Shown in pieces: positions 1 to 6,745 of a stretch of 19,230 nucleotides of DNA. The notes beneath the pieces were generated by a model, which was not told where the DNA came from, did no database searches, and saw only the letters and a program-made list of their open reading frames with translations. The translations under genes and the position numbers were made by a program. How positions within the stretch are numbered: position 1 is the stretch's first letter; every line of letters starts with the position of its first letter. Source of the DNA: Oscillospiraceae bacterium. GTDB taxonomy: Bacteria; Bacillota; Clostridia; Oscillospirales; Ruminococcaceae. Location of the stretch: contig JAHHUC010000042.1 in the NCBI GenBank assembly GCA_020024215.1, positions 1-19,230 of the forward strand, given 5' to 3'.

Positions 1-141
1 TCAAAGTCAAGCTATATTTTCATGAAAAAGAAAAATTTGTCTCAACACCTTCAAGATTAGATTTTTATGAGTGGGGTATCTTTTGAGGGCTGTTTAATTG
101 TTTGGATTAAAATGTATCGAGAAAAGTTATCAAAAACAAAG
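1..141. other. AT-rich left edge, no gene seen
   Basis: No open reading frame of credible composition and no recognisable RNA structure was seen in this stretch. It lies beyond the terminator of the minus-strand tRNA gene and may be the flank of a gene outside the window. Confidence 0.5.
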
Positions 142-167
142 AAAAACCGCCTGAATAGGCGGTTTTT
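142..167 (-). terminator. Rho-independent terminator of tRNA-Pro
   Basis: Inverted repeat CCGCCT-GAAT-AGGCGG (147-162), flanked by five A on the left and five T on the right. Read on the minus strand it is a GC-rich 6 bp stem extended by A:T pairs and ending in a U run. It starts two bases past the CCA end of the tRNA gene, so it fits as that gene's terminator. Confidence 0.85.
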
Positions 168-168
168 C

Positions 169-244
169 TGGTCGGAGTGAGGTGACTCGAACACCCGGCA
201 TCTTGCTCCCAAAGCAAGCGCGCTACCAACTGCGCTACACCCCG
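169..244 (-). tRNA. tRNA-Pro (anticodon UGG)
   Basis: Reads as a cloverleaf on the minus strand. The acceptor arm CGGGGTG pairs with CACTCCG (one G:U), followed by discriminator A and an encoded CCA. The anticodon stem CTTGC/GCAAG closes a seven-base loop TTTGGGA whose anticodon is TGG, reading proline CCN codons. The T arm carries the GTTCGAGTC-type loop and the D arm AGCGCAGTTGGTAGCGC. The gene has its own consensus promoter and terminator and so appears to be transcribed alone. The 76-base length includes CCA. Confidence 0.97.
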
Positions 245-271
245 TAAAAATCAAGTTTATACAGCCTTGTA

Positions 272-300
272 ATTATATCAAAAAAAAGTTTGTCTGTCAA
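272..300 (-). promoter_or_regulatory. Sigma-A promoter of tRNA-Pro
   Basis: On the minus strand a perfect TTGACA (295-300) is separated by exactly 17 bases from a perfect TATAAT (272-277). Transcription would start about 20 bases before the first base of the mature tRNA. A full consensus hexamer pair is typical of stable-RNA promoters. Confidence 0.9.
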
Positions 301-508
301 GGAAAAGCCTTAAATTATTTAGTCACAGTAAGGCTGTTATATGCTATTGAATTGGTTTTTTAATTATGCCAATATTGCTTTTTGTGGTATATATAAGCAT
401 ATATAATATTAAAATTATATGATATGGCATTTTATTTATATGAGGCAAATAGTTTAAGGAAGCATCAAATATTTCCCCAAGATTTTCAATTATATGTTTA
501 CAAACCCT
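301..508. other. AT-rich spacer, no gene seen
   Basis: Between the tRNA promoter and the hairpin following the lipoprotein gene I see only A+T-rich sequence with scattered TATA-like strings and no credible reading frame on either strand. Confidence 0.5.
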
Positions 509-548
509 AAAGGGTCACGCTTTGCTTAAAGGCAGAGCGTGACCCTTT
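509..548. terminator. Long hairpin, likely terminator of the lipoprotein gene
   Basis: A 17 bp stem (509-525 with 532-548, one G:U pair) closes a six-base loop. The stem begins AAAGGGTCACGC and ends GCGTGACCCTTT. It lies 46 bases past the stop codon of the minus-strand lipoprotein gene. The T run after the stem is short on both strands, so the direction is inferred from the neighbour. Confidence 0.65.
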
Positions 549-593
549 ATTCATAGCGGAACTTTATTTATTCAGCCGTTTTCATAAAAAGAG

Positions 594-1295
594 TTAATTG
601 GACCAATTATACAAGGAAAAGAGCATTGTTCTATGGTCATCTATAAGCTTTTGGTTGTCCATCGGCAAATCAGCTTTAAACTCAAATGACCAATAGGTAT
701 CATCCAGCCTGCTGTTGCCCACCATAAAGCGGATGGCGTGCTTGTCGGTTTCATCATCCTGAAATTCTATAAGGTAATAATCGTAATCTCCAAACTTTCC
801 TGTCCAGTCGGTGATGAGGCGATAGCCGAAATCCTGAACGGCATTTTTAAGAAGGCCGTCATGTACATCCGCAACGGTAAAATAGGAGCTTTTCATTTCC
901 TCCAGTATTTTTTCCTTGTCCGAGGTTCCGTAGAATTTTTCCAAATCCGGCGGAGCGGTGTAGAATTTGGCTGTGGCGTACTGCTTCTGATCCTTTTCGT
1001 TCATAATATAGAAGTTTTCTGTCTGAGGTGTTTCAGGCAGCCATGCTGCATCATAACCATCAATTATGTCCATGCCGAGAATCATGTCGCATTTAGATCC
1101 ATGTATGGGTTCATACTGTATAACATACAAAGCATCTTCCTGCTTTTTATACACATTGTCAAAATTATAATCCCTCTTTACAGAGGCTGAACCATCTGTT
1201 GGAAGGTTATTTTCTGAGCTGTCAGAGGCATCCTTTTCGCAGCCTGTAAAAATCATCACGGCAGCCAAAAGGAGGGTTAGGATTTTTTTGCTCAT
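594..1295 (-). CDS. Putative lipoprotein of unknown function
   Basis: A 233-residue protein with a basic N-terminus, a hydrophobic stretch and a lipobox I-F-T-G-C with the acylated cysteine at residue 19. It should be exported by Sec, lipid-modified and held on the outer face of the membrane. Residues 20-45 are a Ser/Asn/Asp-rich linker, usual between a lipid anchor and a folded domain. The rest is mixed alpha/beta, acidic, rich in Tyr, Phe and Trp, and has no motif I recognise. The ATG at 1293-1295 is preceded by GGAGAA at 1302-1307. The gene is monocistronic, with a promoter candidate upstream and a long hairpin downstream. It is certainly a lipoprotein by signal, but its function is unknown. 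Confidence 0.85.
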   Translation of the reverse strand: MSKKILTLLLAAVMIFTGCEKDASDSSENNLPTDGSASVKRDYNFDNVYKKQEDALYVIQYEPIHGSKCDMILGMDIIDGYDAAWLPETPQTENFYIMNEKDQKQYATAKFYTAPPDLEKFYGTSDKEKILEEMKSSYFTVADVHDGLLKNAVQDFGYRLITDWTGKFGDYDYYLIEFQDDETDKHAIRFMVGNSRLDDTYWSFEFKADLPMDNQKLIDDHRTMLFSLYNWSN

Positions 1296-1327
1296 AAACT
1301 ATTCTCCAATCATAATAATACAAGGAT

Positions 1328-1357
1328 ATTATAATCATAAAATTGTAAATAAAACAA
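1328..1357 (-). promoter_or_regulatory. Candidate promoter of the lipoprotein gene
   Basis: On the minus strand TATAAT (1328-1333) is preceded after 18 bases by TTGTTT (1352-1357). The -10 is perfect and the -35 weak. It lies about 30 bases upstream of the start codon. Confidence 0.5.
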
Positions 1358-1435
1358 TATTAAATTGTAAAAAAGTGAAATGCAGCAAAGATAATATTGG
1401 ATAAATAATTGATGCAAAAATGTCAATGATTACTA

Positions 1436-1464
1436 TTGTTATTTCTTCGCTTAAAAGGTAGAAT
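1436..1464 (+). promoter_or_regulatory. Candidate promoter of yedF
   Basis: TTGTTA (1436-1441), 17 bases, then TAGAAT (1459-1464). A start near 1471 gives a 5' leader of about 36 bases carrying the GGGAGG ribosome binding site at 1493-1498. Confidence 0.65.
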
Positions 1465-1506
1465 AAACCTAAGTACAAATATTCAATTTTCAGGGAGGTT
1501 TTTTCA

Positions 1507-2091
1507 ATGTTAATAGATGCTATGGGAAAAGAGTGTCCGCTGCCTGTAATAATGGCAAAAAAGCAGCTTGATATGGGAAATCGCAGCCTTGTTGTAAAGG
1601 TCGACAATGAAATAGCTGTGCAGAATCTTAAAAAGCTGGGGGAGAGCATGGGAATTTTGGTTGAGGCCAAGGGAGAAAACAAGGAGTATGAGGTTTACTT
1701 CAAAGGTGAAGAAAATTCAGAAAAAGAGAAAAATGCCGATTTAAAAAATACAACCGAAACAGGCTTTTTTATAGGAAAAGAGCATATAGGTGACGGCGAC
1801 AAAGAATTCGGCATGAATCTTATGAAGATGGCAATTTATACTCTTTCTGAGGACGAAAGGGCACCAAAGTATATTTTCTTTATGAACGGCGGTGTCAAGC
1901 TTGTGTCAAAGGATGAGCAGCAGGTTTGTGAAAACATAGAAAAGATGGAGCAGAAGGGAACAAAGGTACTTGTTTGCGGAGCCTGTCTCAATTATTATGG
2001 CATGACAGAAAATCTCGGCGCAGGAGAAATAAGCAATATGTATGCAATTTTGTCAGCTATGGAAGAATGTGAAAAGGTGGTCACACTCTGA
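1507..2091 (+). CDS. yedF: YedF, sulfurtransferase-like selenium metabolism protein
   Basis: A 194-residue two-domain protein. Residues 1-60 are a TusA/SirA-like fold with the CPLPVI motif; the cysteine (residue 10) is where this family carries a persulfide. After a charged linker, residues 86-194 form a DsrE/DsrF-like domain (FFIG near 87, IFFMNGGVKL near 123, VLVCGACLNYYG with Cys157 and Cys160). This fusion is the YedF family found in anaerobes that use selenium, often near selD; its exact reaction is not settled. The ATG is preceded by GGGAGG with an eight-base gap. Its stop TGA overlaps the next gene's ATG, so the two are translationally coupled. The family call is firm; a role in selenium or sulfur handling is family knowledge, not visible chemistry. 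Confidence 0.9.
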   Translation: MLIDAMGKECPLPVIMAKKQLDMGNRSLVVKVDNEIAVQNLKKLGESMGILVEAKGENKEYEVYFKGEENSEKEKNADLKNTTETGFFIGKEHIGDGDKEFGMNLMKMAIYTLSEDERAPKYIFFMNGGVKLVSKDEQQVCENIEKMEQKGTKVLVCGACLNYYGMTENLGAGEISNMYAILSAMEECEKVVTL

Positions 2092-2357
2092 TGGCAGAAA
2101 ATGATTACGGCCTTTTGACATTCAAATCCACGCATACAGCTATGGCAGCTCAGAAGGCTTTGAAGGACAGCGTCAGCTTTCAGGTATGTCCGGTTTTAAG
2201 GATGATAAGCGCCAGCTGCGGCATAGCCTTGAGAATTGCTGTGAAGGATATGGATATTTCAAAAAAATTGCTTTTGGAAAATAAAATAGAGGAAAATATG
2301 TTTGAAATGTACCACATATTTTATGAAAATGGGTCACAGAACTTTAAGTTAATTTGA
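2091..2357 (+). CDS. DUF3343 protein, putative Se/S carrier-like
   Basis: An 88-residue protein matching the small DUF3343 family, described as Se/S-carrier-like. Residues 5-50 have the typical beta-alpha-beta layout: GLLTFKSTHTAMAAQKAL, then CPVLRMISASCGIALR with cysteines 33 and 43. The cysteine in the SCGIALR segment is the conserved, presumably functional residue. Its ATG overlaps the yedF stop as TGATG, so it is probably the partner of YedF. An in-frame TGA ends it after NFKLI; only five further codons would follow before TAA, so I read it as a true stop. No clear terminator was seen before the next promoter. Confidence 0.85.
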   Translation: MAENDYGLLTFKSTHTAMAAQKALKDSVSFQVCPVLRMISASCGIALRIAVKDMDISKKLLLENKIEENMFEMYHIFYENGSQNFKLI

Positions 2358-2472
2358 CCTTTTTGTGATAAATAAATAGTTTGTATTGCACATAAAATTA
2401 TACTAAAGCAATATCAAATTGAATTTTTAAAGCATAGAAATTTGTGCAAAAAAGCGAAAAAACACAGGAATG

Positions 2473-2501
2473 TTGCAATTTGTTAACGATTTGTTTATAA
2501 T
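2473..2501 (+). promoter_or_regulatory. Promoter of the AGCS symporter gene
   Basis: TTGCAA (2473-2478), 17 bases, then a perfect TATAAT (2496-2501). The predicted start near 2508 leaves a leader of about 32 bases with the AGGTGGG ribosome binding site. No riboswitch-like structure was recognised between 2358 and 2540. Confidence 0.8.
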
Positions 2502-2539
2502 AGTACCAAAGTCAAAAATATAAAAAAGGTGGGATTTTT

Positions 2540-3913
2540 TTGGAAATTTTGACAACTATCGTAGGTAAACTTAATGAATTGCTTTGGGGTGCGCCGATGC
2601 TCATACTCCTTTGCGGAACAGGCGTGTGGTACACCTTCAAAACAGGGTTCATTCAGGTGCGCGGCTTTAAGACAGGCTGGAATATGGTTTTCGGAGGGCT
2701 TTTCTCAAAGAAAAAGGAAGCTGCCTCTGAATCGGGAATTTCCTCTTTCCAGGCTCTGGCAACAGCCGTTGCCGCACAGGTGGGAACAGGAAACCTTGCA
2801 GGTGCTGCCACGGCTATTGCAGTCGGCGGACCGGGAGCTATTTTCTGGATGTGGATTTCCGCATTCTTCGGAATGGCAACAATTTATGCTGAGGCCACAA
2901 TGGCTCAGAAGTACAAGCAGGTTGATGATAAGGGTGTGGTTACAGGCGGTCCTGTTTATTACATCAACGGCGCATATAAGGGCACATTGGGAAAAGTCCT
3001 TGCCGGAGCATTTGCTGTTTTCATCATTCTCGCTTTAGGCTTTATGGGAAATGCTGTACAGTCCAACTCCATCGCCGATGCCTTCCAGACAGCATTCCAC
3101 ATCCCCGGCTACATAACGGGTATAATTCTTGCGTTCTTGGCATTCTTCATCTTTGTGGGCGGAATAAAGAGAATAGCCAGCTTCACAGAGAAGATAGTTC
3201 CTATAATGGCTGTATTCTACATTATAGGCTCACTCATTGTAATAGGCGTCAACTTCAGAAACATTCCTCTGGCGTTCTATGAAATTATTGTAGGTGCTTT
3301 CAAGCCCGAGGCTATTGCCGGCGGTGTTATCGGTGCCACAATGAAGGTTGCAATGAGCAAGGGTGTTGCAAGAGGTCTTTTCTCCAATGAGGCAGGTATG
3401 GGCTCTACACCTCATGCACACGCTATCGCAAAGGTTTCTCACCCCTCACAGCAGGGCTTCGTAGCCATGATGGGTGTGTTCCTTGACACATTTGTAATTC
3501 TCAACCTCACAGCTCTTGTTATAATCACAACAAGAACACTTACACCTGATGGCTCACTTACAGGTACAGCTCTTACACAGGCTGCATTTACAAGTGTATT
3601 CGGCGGATTTGGAAATATCTTTATCGCAGTATGCATGCTGTTCTTTGCTTTTTCCACAATCATCGGCTGGTACTTCTTCGGTGAGGCAAACATCAAGTAT
3701 CTCTTCGGCACAAAGGCAGTAAAGATATACAGTTTGGTTGTTTGCGTATGCATCGTGTTAGGTTCTCTTGCAAAGGTTTCCCTGGTATGGGATATGTCCG
3801 ACTGCTTCAATGGTCTTATGGTAATACCTAACCTTATTGCACTTCTGGCATTGACCAATCAGGTTGTGGATATCAAGAAGGATTACTATCAGAACTTCTT
3901 GGAAAAAAACTAA
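2540..3913 (+). CDS. AGCS-family sodium:alanine/glycine symporter
   Basis: A 457-residue polytopic membrane protein of the alanine or glycine:cation symporter family, which couples amino-acid uptake to sodium (or proton) entry. It has the family N-terminus (LLWGAPMLILLCGTGVWYT), the first signature VGTGNLAGAATAIAVGGPGA (residues 81-100) and the second, SNEAGMGSTPHAHA, near residues 282-295. About ten hydrophobic segments are evident and the length is normal for the family. TTG is chosen as the start because AGGTGGG (2528-2533) lies six bases before it and no upstream alternative exists. It is monocistronic, with its own promoter and terminator. Alanine or glycine is the family's usual substrate; the precise one cannot be read here, and the histidine operon is 6 kb away. 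Confidence 0.93.
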   Translation: MEILTTIVGKLNELLWGAPMLILLCGTGVWYTFKTGFIQVRGFKTGWNMVFGGLFSKKKEAASESGISSFQALATAVAAQVGTGNLAGAATAIAVGGPGAIFWMWISAFFGMATIYAEATMAQKYKQVDDKGVVTGGPVYYINGAYKGTLGKVLAGAFAVFIILALGFMGNAVQSNSIADAFQTAFHIPGYITGIILAFLAFFIFVGGIKRIASFTEKIVPIMAVFYIIGSLIVIGVNFRNIPLAFYEIIVGAFKPEAIAGGVIGATMKVAMSKGVARGLFSNEAGMGSTPHAHAIAKVSHPSQQGFVAMMGVFLDTFVILNLTALVIITTRTLTPDGSLTGTALTQAAFTSVFGGFGNIFIAVCMLFFAFSTIIGWYFFGEANIKYLFGTKAVKIYSLVVCVCIVLGSLAKVSLVWDMSDCFNGLMVIPNLIALLALTNQVVDIKKDYYQNFLEKN

Positions 3914-3928
3914 AATAATTTGACTTTT

Positions 3929-3961
3929 AAAGCGCCTTCGCGAAAGCGGAGGTGCTTTTTT
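3929..3961 (+). terminator. Rho-independent terminator of the symporter gene
   Basis: A 13 bp stem (3929-3941 with 3946-3958, two G:U pairs) closed by a GAAA tetraloop and followed by a run of T. It starts 15 bases past the symporter stop codon. Confidence 0.93.
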
Positions 3962-3972
3962 GCTCAAGGGAC

Positions 3973-4001
3973 TTGATAGTTTTGATGTTTGGAATTATAA
4001 T
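3973..4001 (+). promoter_or_regulatory. Promoter of the 96-residue orphan gene
   Basis: TTGATA (3973-3978), 17 bases, then a perfect TATAAT (3996-4001). It starts 11 bases after the preceding terminator, so the small gene is an independent unit. Confidence 0.8.
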
Positions 4002-4034
4002 GGGCTTAACAAATTAGAAAAGGGAGATTTTATT

Positions 4035-4325
4035 ATGCAGGTTTATGATACCGTAAATAAAAAGGAAATGGAGCTGGACACACAGGGGCTTATTGATATT
4101 ATCAATGCCGGAAGACAGGTGGATTTTATTTTAAGCGAGCCTGAGACAGATGAGGACGGCTATCTCACATGGGATATTGAACACTGGAGCACTGTTGACG
4201 GTAAAAAATTCATCAGATGCTATTCCTATAAGGGCAGGGTTTTAAGGGATTCCACAACCCACAACATCTATGACCTTGCCAATGATTTTAAGCCGGAAAA
4301 GGCTGCTAAGGTTGAATTGAGCTGA
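4035..4325 (+). CDS. Small conserved-looking protein of unknown function
   Basis: A 96-residue acidic protein I do not recognise. I chose ATG 4035 because AGGGAG (4021-4026) lies eight bases upstream and a good promoter ends at 4001. The longer in-frame TTG at 3960 would start inside the previous gene's terminator and upstream of this promoter. The sequence begins MQVYDTVNKKEMELDTQGLI and has the look of a compact soluble alpha+beta domain, with a Trp/His/Tyr-rich middle (YLTWDIEHWSTVDGKKFIRC) and no signal peptide or membrane segment. Strong promoter, ribosome binding site and terminator argue that it is a real, well-expressed gene. Confidence 0.85.
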   Translation: MQVYDTVNKKEMELDTQGLIDIINAGRQVDFILSEPETDEDGYLTWDIEHWSTVDGKKFIRCYSYKGRVLRDSTTHNIYDLANDFKPEKAAKVELS

Positions 4326-4338
4326 TTTTTTGCATATA

Positions 4339-4376
4339 AGAAAGGGGACAGAGAATTTTTTCTCTGTCCCCTTTTT
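4339..4376. terminator. Bidirectional terminator between convergent genes
   Basis: A perfect 15 bp stem (AAAGGGGACAGAGAA at 4341-4355 with 4360-4374) and a TTTT loop. T runs follow on the plus strand and flanking A residues give a U run on the minus strand. It lies between the stops of the orphan gene (plus) and the TPM gene (minus) and can serve both. Confidence 0.92.
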
Positions 4377-4384
4377 GGAGTTTT

Positions 4385-5617
4385 TTAGAATTTTCCTGAG
4401 GAGCCGCCATGAGATCTGCCTGAGGAGGAGGAATGGGATGAGGAGCCGCCCCCTCTGCTGCTTGAAGAGGATGTGTCTTTAGGCCGTGCAGATTTTGACA
4501 GTGTGGAGAAGAGGAAAACATTTTTTTGCTGAGGAACATGGAAGGAATCCCTCATCACATATGTATCTGCCCTGTCTTGCATAAACACGGTTTTAAGCTG
4601 TCCTTTAAGTGCGCCTGTGCCGATAAAGCCTGATGCGACGGCGATGGCTATGCACACCACATAATAGAAAAGGGGCATGGGGCCCTTAGGGAGGTTGCCC
4701 ACATCATAGGGATTTCCGCTCTCACCCTTTTTTATGAATTTGTCGCAGGAATCTGCAAAAGCGACGAAGGCTTTGCTGTATCTTCCCTTGGAAAGATCAT
4801 TTAAAATTTTATCAATTATAGCTTCCTGTCCTGCGTCTGTAAAGTAAGCTATGCCCTCTCCTGCGGTAGAAATTGCCCAGTCTCTCTCGCCCATGCTTAT
4901 GAGAAAGAGTATGCCGTTTTGCTGATAACCGTTGTAATCATACCAGTCATCGGCAAAGTCCCTCGGAGATCTGGAATCAAGATAATCCACTGTTGCTATT
5001 GCAACATCAAAGTTATGTCTGCTGCTTATGTCATCCAAAAGCTTATTAAGCTCCTTTGCCTCAGAGGCGGATAAAAGGCAGGCATTATCCACAAATCTGG
5101 GAACAAGCCTTTGGTCAGGAATATGCTCAGAGCCATTGAAACCCGAAAGCGAAATCATATCTGCGGATATTTTGCTTCCTGCTGCTGCAATGAAGCTGTA
5201 AAGCGCAGATGATATGCCCTTTGATGCCATTGTGGTTTTAACTGTGTAGGCAAGCTCGTCACACTCATATTCCTGAAAAATTTTCTGCGCTTCGCCTCCT
5301 GCAAATACAGCCGCATTTTTAGCCTTGCAGTCTATCAAAAGCAGTATTCCGTCTTTTATGCCCTTTTCGGTGTATATATTTTCAGCATCAAAAATAAGCT
5401 TTGTGCCGTTTGGGGAGTTTGTGAGAAACACCTTTGTTTCAATTCCCCAGTTTTCGCTCAATTTTTGAAAAGAGGAGCTTAAAGCTGCCTTTTCCTCCTT
5501 TGTTAGAGCATTTGCCTCATCGTATATGTATATAGGGTCAGAATCTGCAAATACAGATACAGGCAGCAGGGAAAATATGATGAATATAACAAAAACAGAA
5601 GAAATAAATTTTTTCAT
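4385..5617 (-). CDS. Exported membrane protein with tandem TPM domains (YdjH-like)
   Basis: A 410-residue protein. A signal sequence (residues 1-24, likely cleaved after VFA) leads to a first TPM-type domain (about 29-150: YIYDEANALTKEEKAAL, then GILLLIDCKAKNAAVFAGGE). A second TPM domain follows (about 175-305: VDNACLLSASEAKEL, then NGILFLISMGERDWAISTAGE). A transmembrane helix lies near 313-335, and a Ser/Gly/His-rich tail takes up the last 30 or so residues, a feature common in YgcG-type TPM proteins. TPM domains in bacteria sit on the outer membrane face and are linked to envelope quality control; phosphatase activity was shown only for some plant relatives. It starts 12 bases after the zinc-ribbon gene, with GGAGG upstream, and is the last gene of a three-gene operon. 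The duplicated domain is unusual, since B. subtilis YdjH has one. Confidence 0.88.
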   Translation of the reverse strand: MKKFISSVFVIFIIFSLLPVSVFADSDPIYIYDEANALTKEEKAALSSSFQKLSENWGIETKVFLTNSPNGTKLIFDAENIYTEKGIKDGILLLIDCKAKNAAVFAGGEAQKIFQEYECDELAYTVKTTMASKGISSALYSFIAAAGSKISADMISLSGFNGSEHIPDQRLVPRFVDNACLLSASEAKELNKLLDDISSRHNFDVAIATVDYLDSRSPRDFADDWYDYNGYQQNGILFLISMGERDWAISTAGEGIAYFTDAGQEAIIDKILNDLSKGRYSKAFVAFADSCDKFIKKGESGNPYDVGNLPKGPMPLFYYVVCIAIAVASGFIGTGALKGQLKTVFMQDRADTYVMRDSFHVPQQKNVFLFSTLSKSARPKDTSSSSSRGGGSSSHSSSSGRSHGGSSGKF

Positions 5618-5629
5618 CTCTAATCCCTC

Positions 5630-6715
5630 CTAAAACAGAAAATGAAGTATAAGGGCACAGATCATGGAGGCGGCAAATCCGCAGCTGCCATATATGCCGA
5701 ACCACTTCCAATAGGCGTTTTTATCCATAGGGAGATTTCCCACAAATTTTCCTGTCTGCCCATTCATTGCAAAGATGTAATTTTCATTGTTCCATGTTGT
5801 GTTCAAAATCCACACCGGGTATAGAACATATTTTACCTTTCCGTCTGTCAGGTTTACATTTCCGCCGTCGGAGGATACAGAGTTAAAGCCGGAGATGGTG
5901 TTTCTGAATAGATTCTCTGTGGTCAGACGTATCCTTTTTCTTGCCCTCTGCTTTGTCTCTTCGGATGAAACATCATATTTGTCTGCCATATATCCTGCAA
6001 GATAGGAGGTCTGAAAATCCACCGCCTGAGAGAAATCAAAGGGCTCTATTGATTCCATAAGGTCATCTGCCAGCTTGGAGGAGCCGTCAACAGGCACATT
6101 TTCAAATGCGACAGTTCCTGCTCTTATGATGCTGTAATGTCTGGTTTCGGTGTAGTTGTAATTTTTGTCGCTCCATGTTCTGAGCTTTTTTCCCCTGTAT
6201 TTTAAATGGGCGTTTACATCTGCATCAAAAAGCCAGAAGGGAACATAAATACCCTTTATTTCATCAATGTGGTTTTCGGATTTGAAAACGGTGGGAAGAA
6301 GCTTTTTGCCTGTGAGATGCTTTTTGAATTTTTCCTTTGCGGTTTTTTTATCCAGCTTGAAGGGGATGACAAAATCCGGCTTCAAATCACCTTCAAAGCG
6401 ACCTTTGAGAATAACCGGATTATCACAGAAGGGGCACTTTGTGGAGCCGGTGTTTTCATCTTTGATAATTTCTCCTCCGCAGGAATTGCAGACAAACGTG
6501 AAAAGCCCGTCCTGCTCTCCCTCCTGCCACTGTCTGCCGTCATCTTGCCAGTCGATGTTGTCCTCGTTGCTTTCATGGAGCTCTGCATCATATATTTTAA
6601 GGACATCATGGTCAAATTCCGTGTCGCAATAGGGGCATTTAAGCTTTTGGGCCTCTGTATTGAATTCTATGGAGCCGCCGCATTTTGGACACTTATATTC
6701 CATTATGGTGGACAC
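5630..6715 (-). CDS. Zinc-ribbon membrane protein (YdjG-like)
   Basis: A 361-residue protein with two N-terminal zinc ribbons: CPKCGG...CPYC (about residues 9-30) and CNSCGG...CPFC (about 76-97). A long soluble domain follows (LKPDFVIPFKLDKKTAKEKF, then IYVPFWLFDADVNAHLKYRG and KYVLYPVWILNTTWNNENYI), and a hydrophobic helix forms the C-terminal end. Relatives are annotated as TFIIB-type zinc-ribbon proteins; the domain is not enzymatic as far as known, and old helicase labels come only from the zinc ribbon. The GTG at 6713-6715 is chosen because GGAG lies eight bases before it; the in-frame ATG four codons later is too far from that site. Between an SPFH gene and a TPM gene, this matches the order-related B. 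subtilis ydjGHI group, which anchors PspA to the membrane. Confidence 0.85.
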   Translation of the reverse strand: MSTIMEYKCPKCGGSIEFNTEAQKLKCPYCDTEFDHDVLKIYDAELHESNEDNIDWQDDGRQWQEGEQDGLFTFVCNSCGGEIIKDENTGSTKCPFCDNPVILKGRFEGDLKPDFVIPFKLDKKTAKEKFKKHLTGKKLLPTVFKSENHIDEIKGIYVPFWLFDADVNAHLKYRGKKLRTWSDKNYNYTETRHYSIIRAGTVAFENVPVDGSSKLADDLMESIEPFDFSQAVDFQTSYLAGYMADKYDVSSEETKQRARKRIRLTTENLFRNTISGFNSVSSDGGNVNLTDGKVKYVLYPVWILNTTWNNENYIFAMNGQTGKFVGNLPMDKNAYWKWFGIYGSCGFAASMICALILHFLF

Positions 6716-6745
6716 TTATCTCACTCCTTTTACGCTTTCGGCATA

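Noticed and set aside
57..254. 65-codon minus-strand open frame across the tRNA gene
   Set aside because: It reads through tRNA-Pro and its terminator; the cloverleaf and promoter explain the sequence.
738..1190. 150-codon plus-strand frame
   Set aside because: Antisense shadow of the lipoprotein gene with no ribosome binding site and atypical Ile/Phe/Cys-rich composition.
2355..2375. In-frame TGA of the DUF3343 gene as a selenocysteine codon
   Set aside because: Only five more codons follow before TAA and no stem-loop suited to a bacterial SECIS was seen right after it.
3960..4034. Upstream TTG extension of the 96-residue gene
   Set aside because: It would start in the preceding terminator and upstream of the gene's own promoter.
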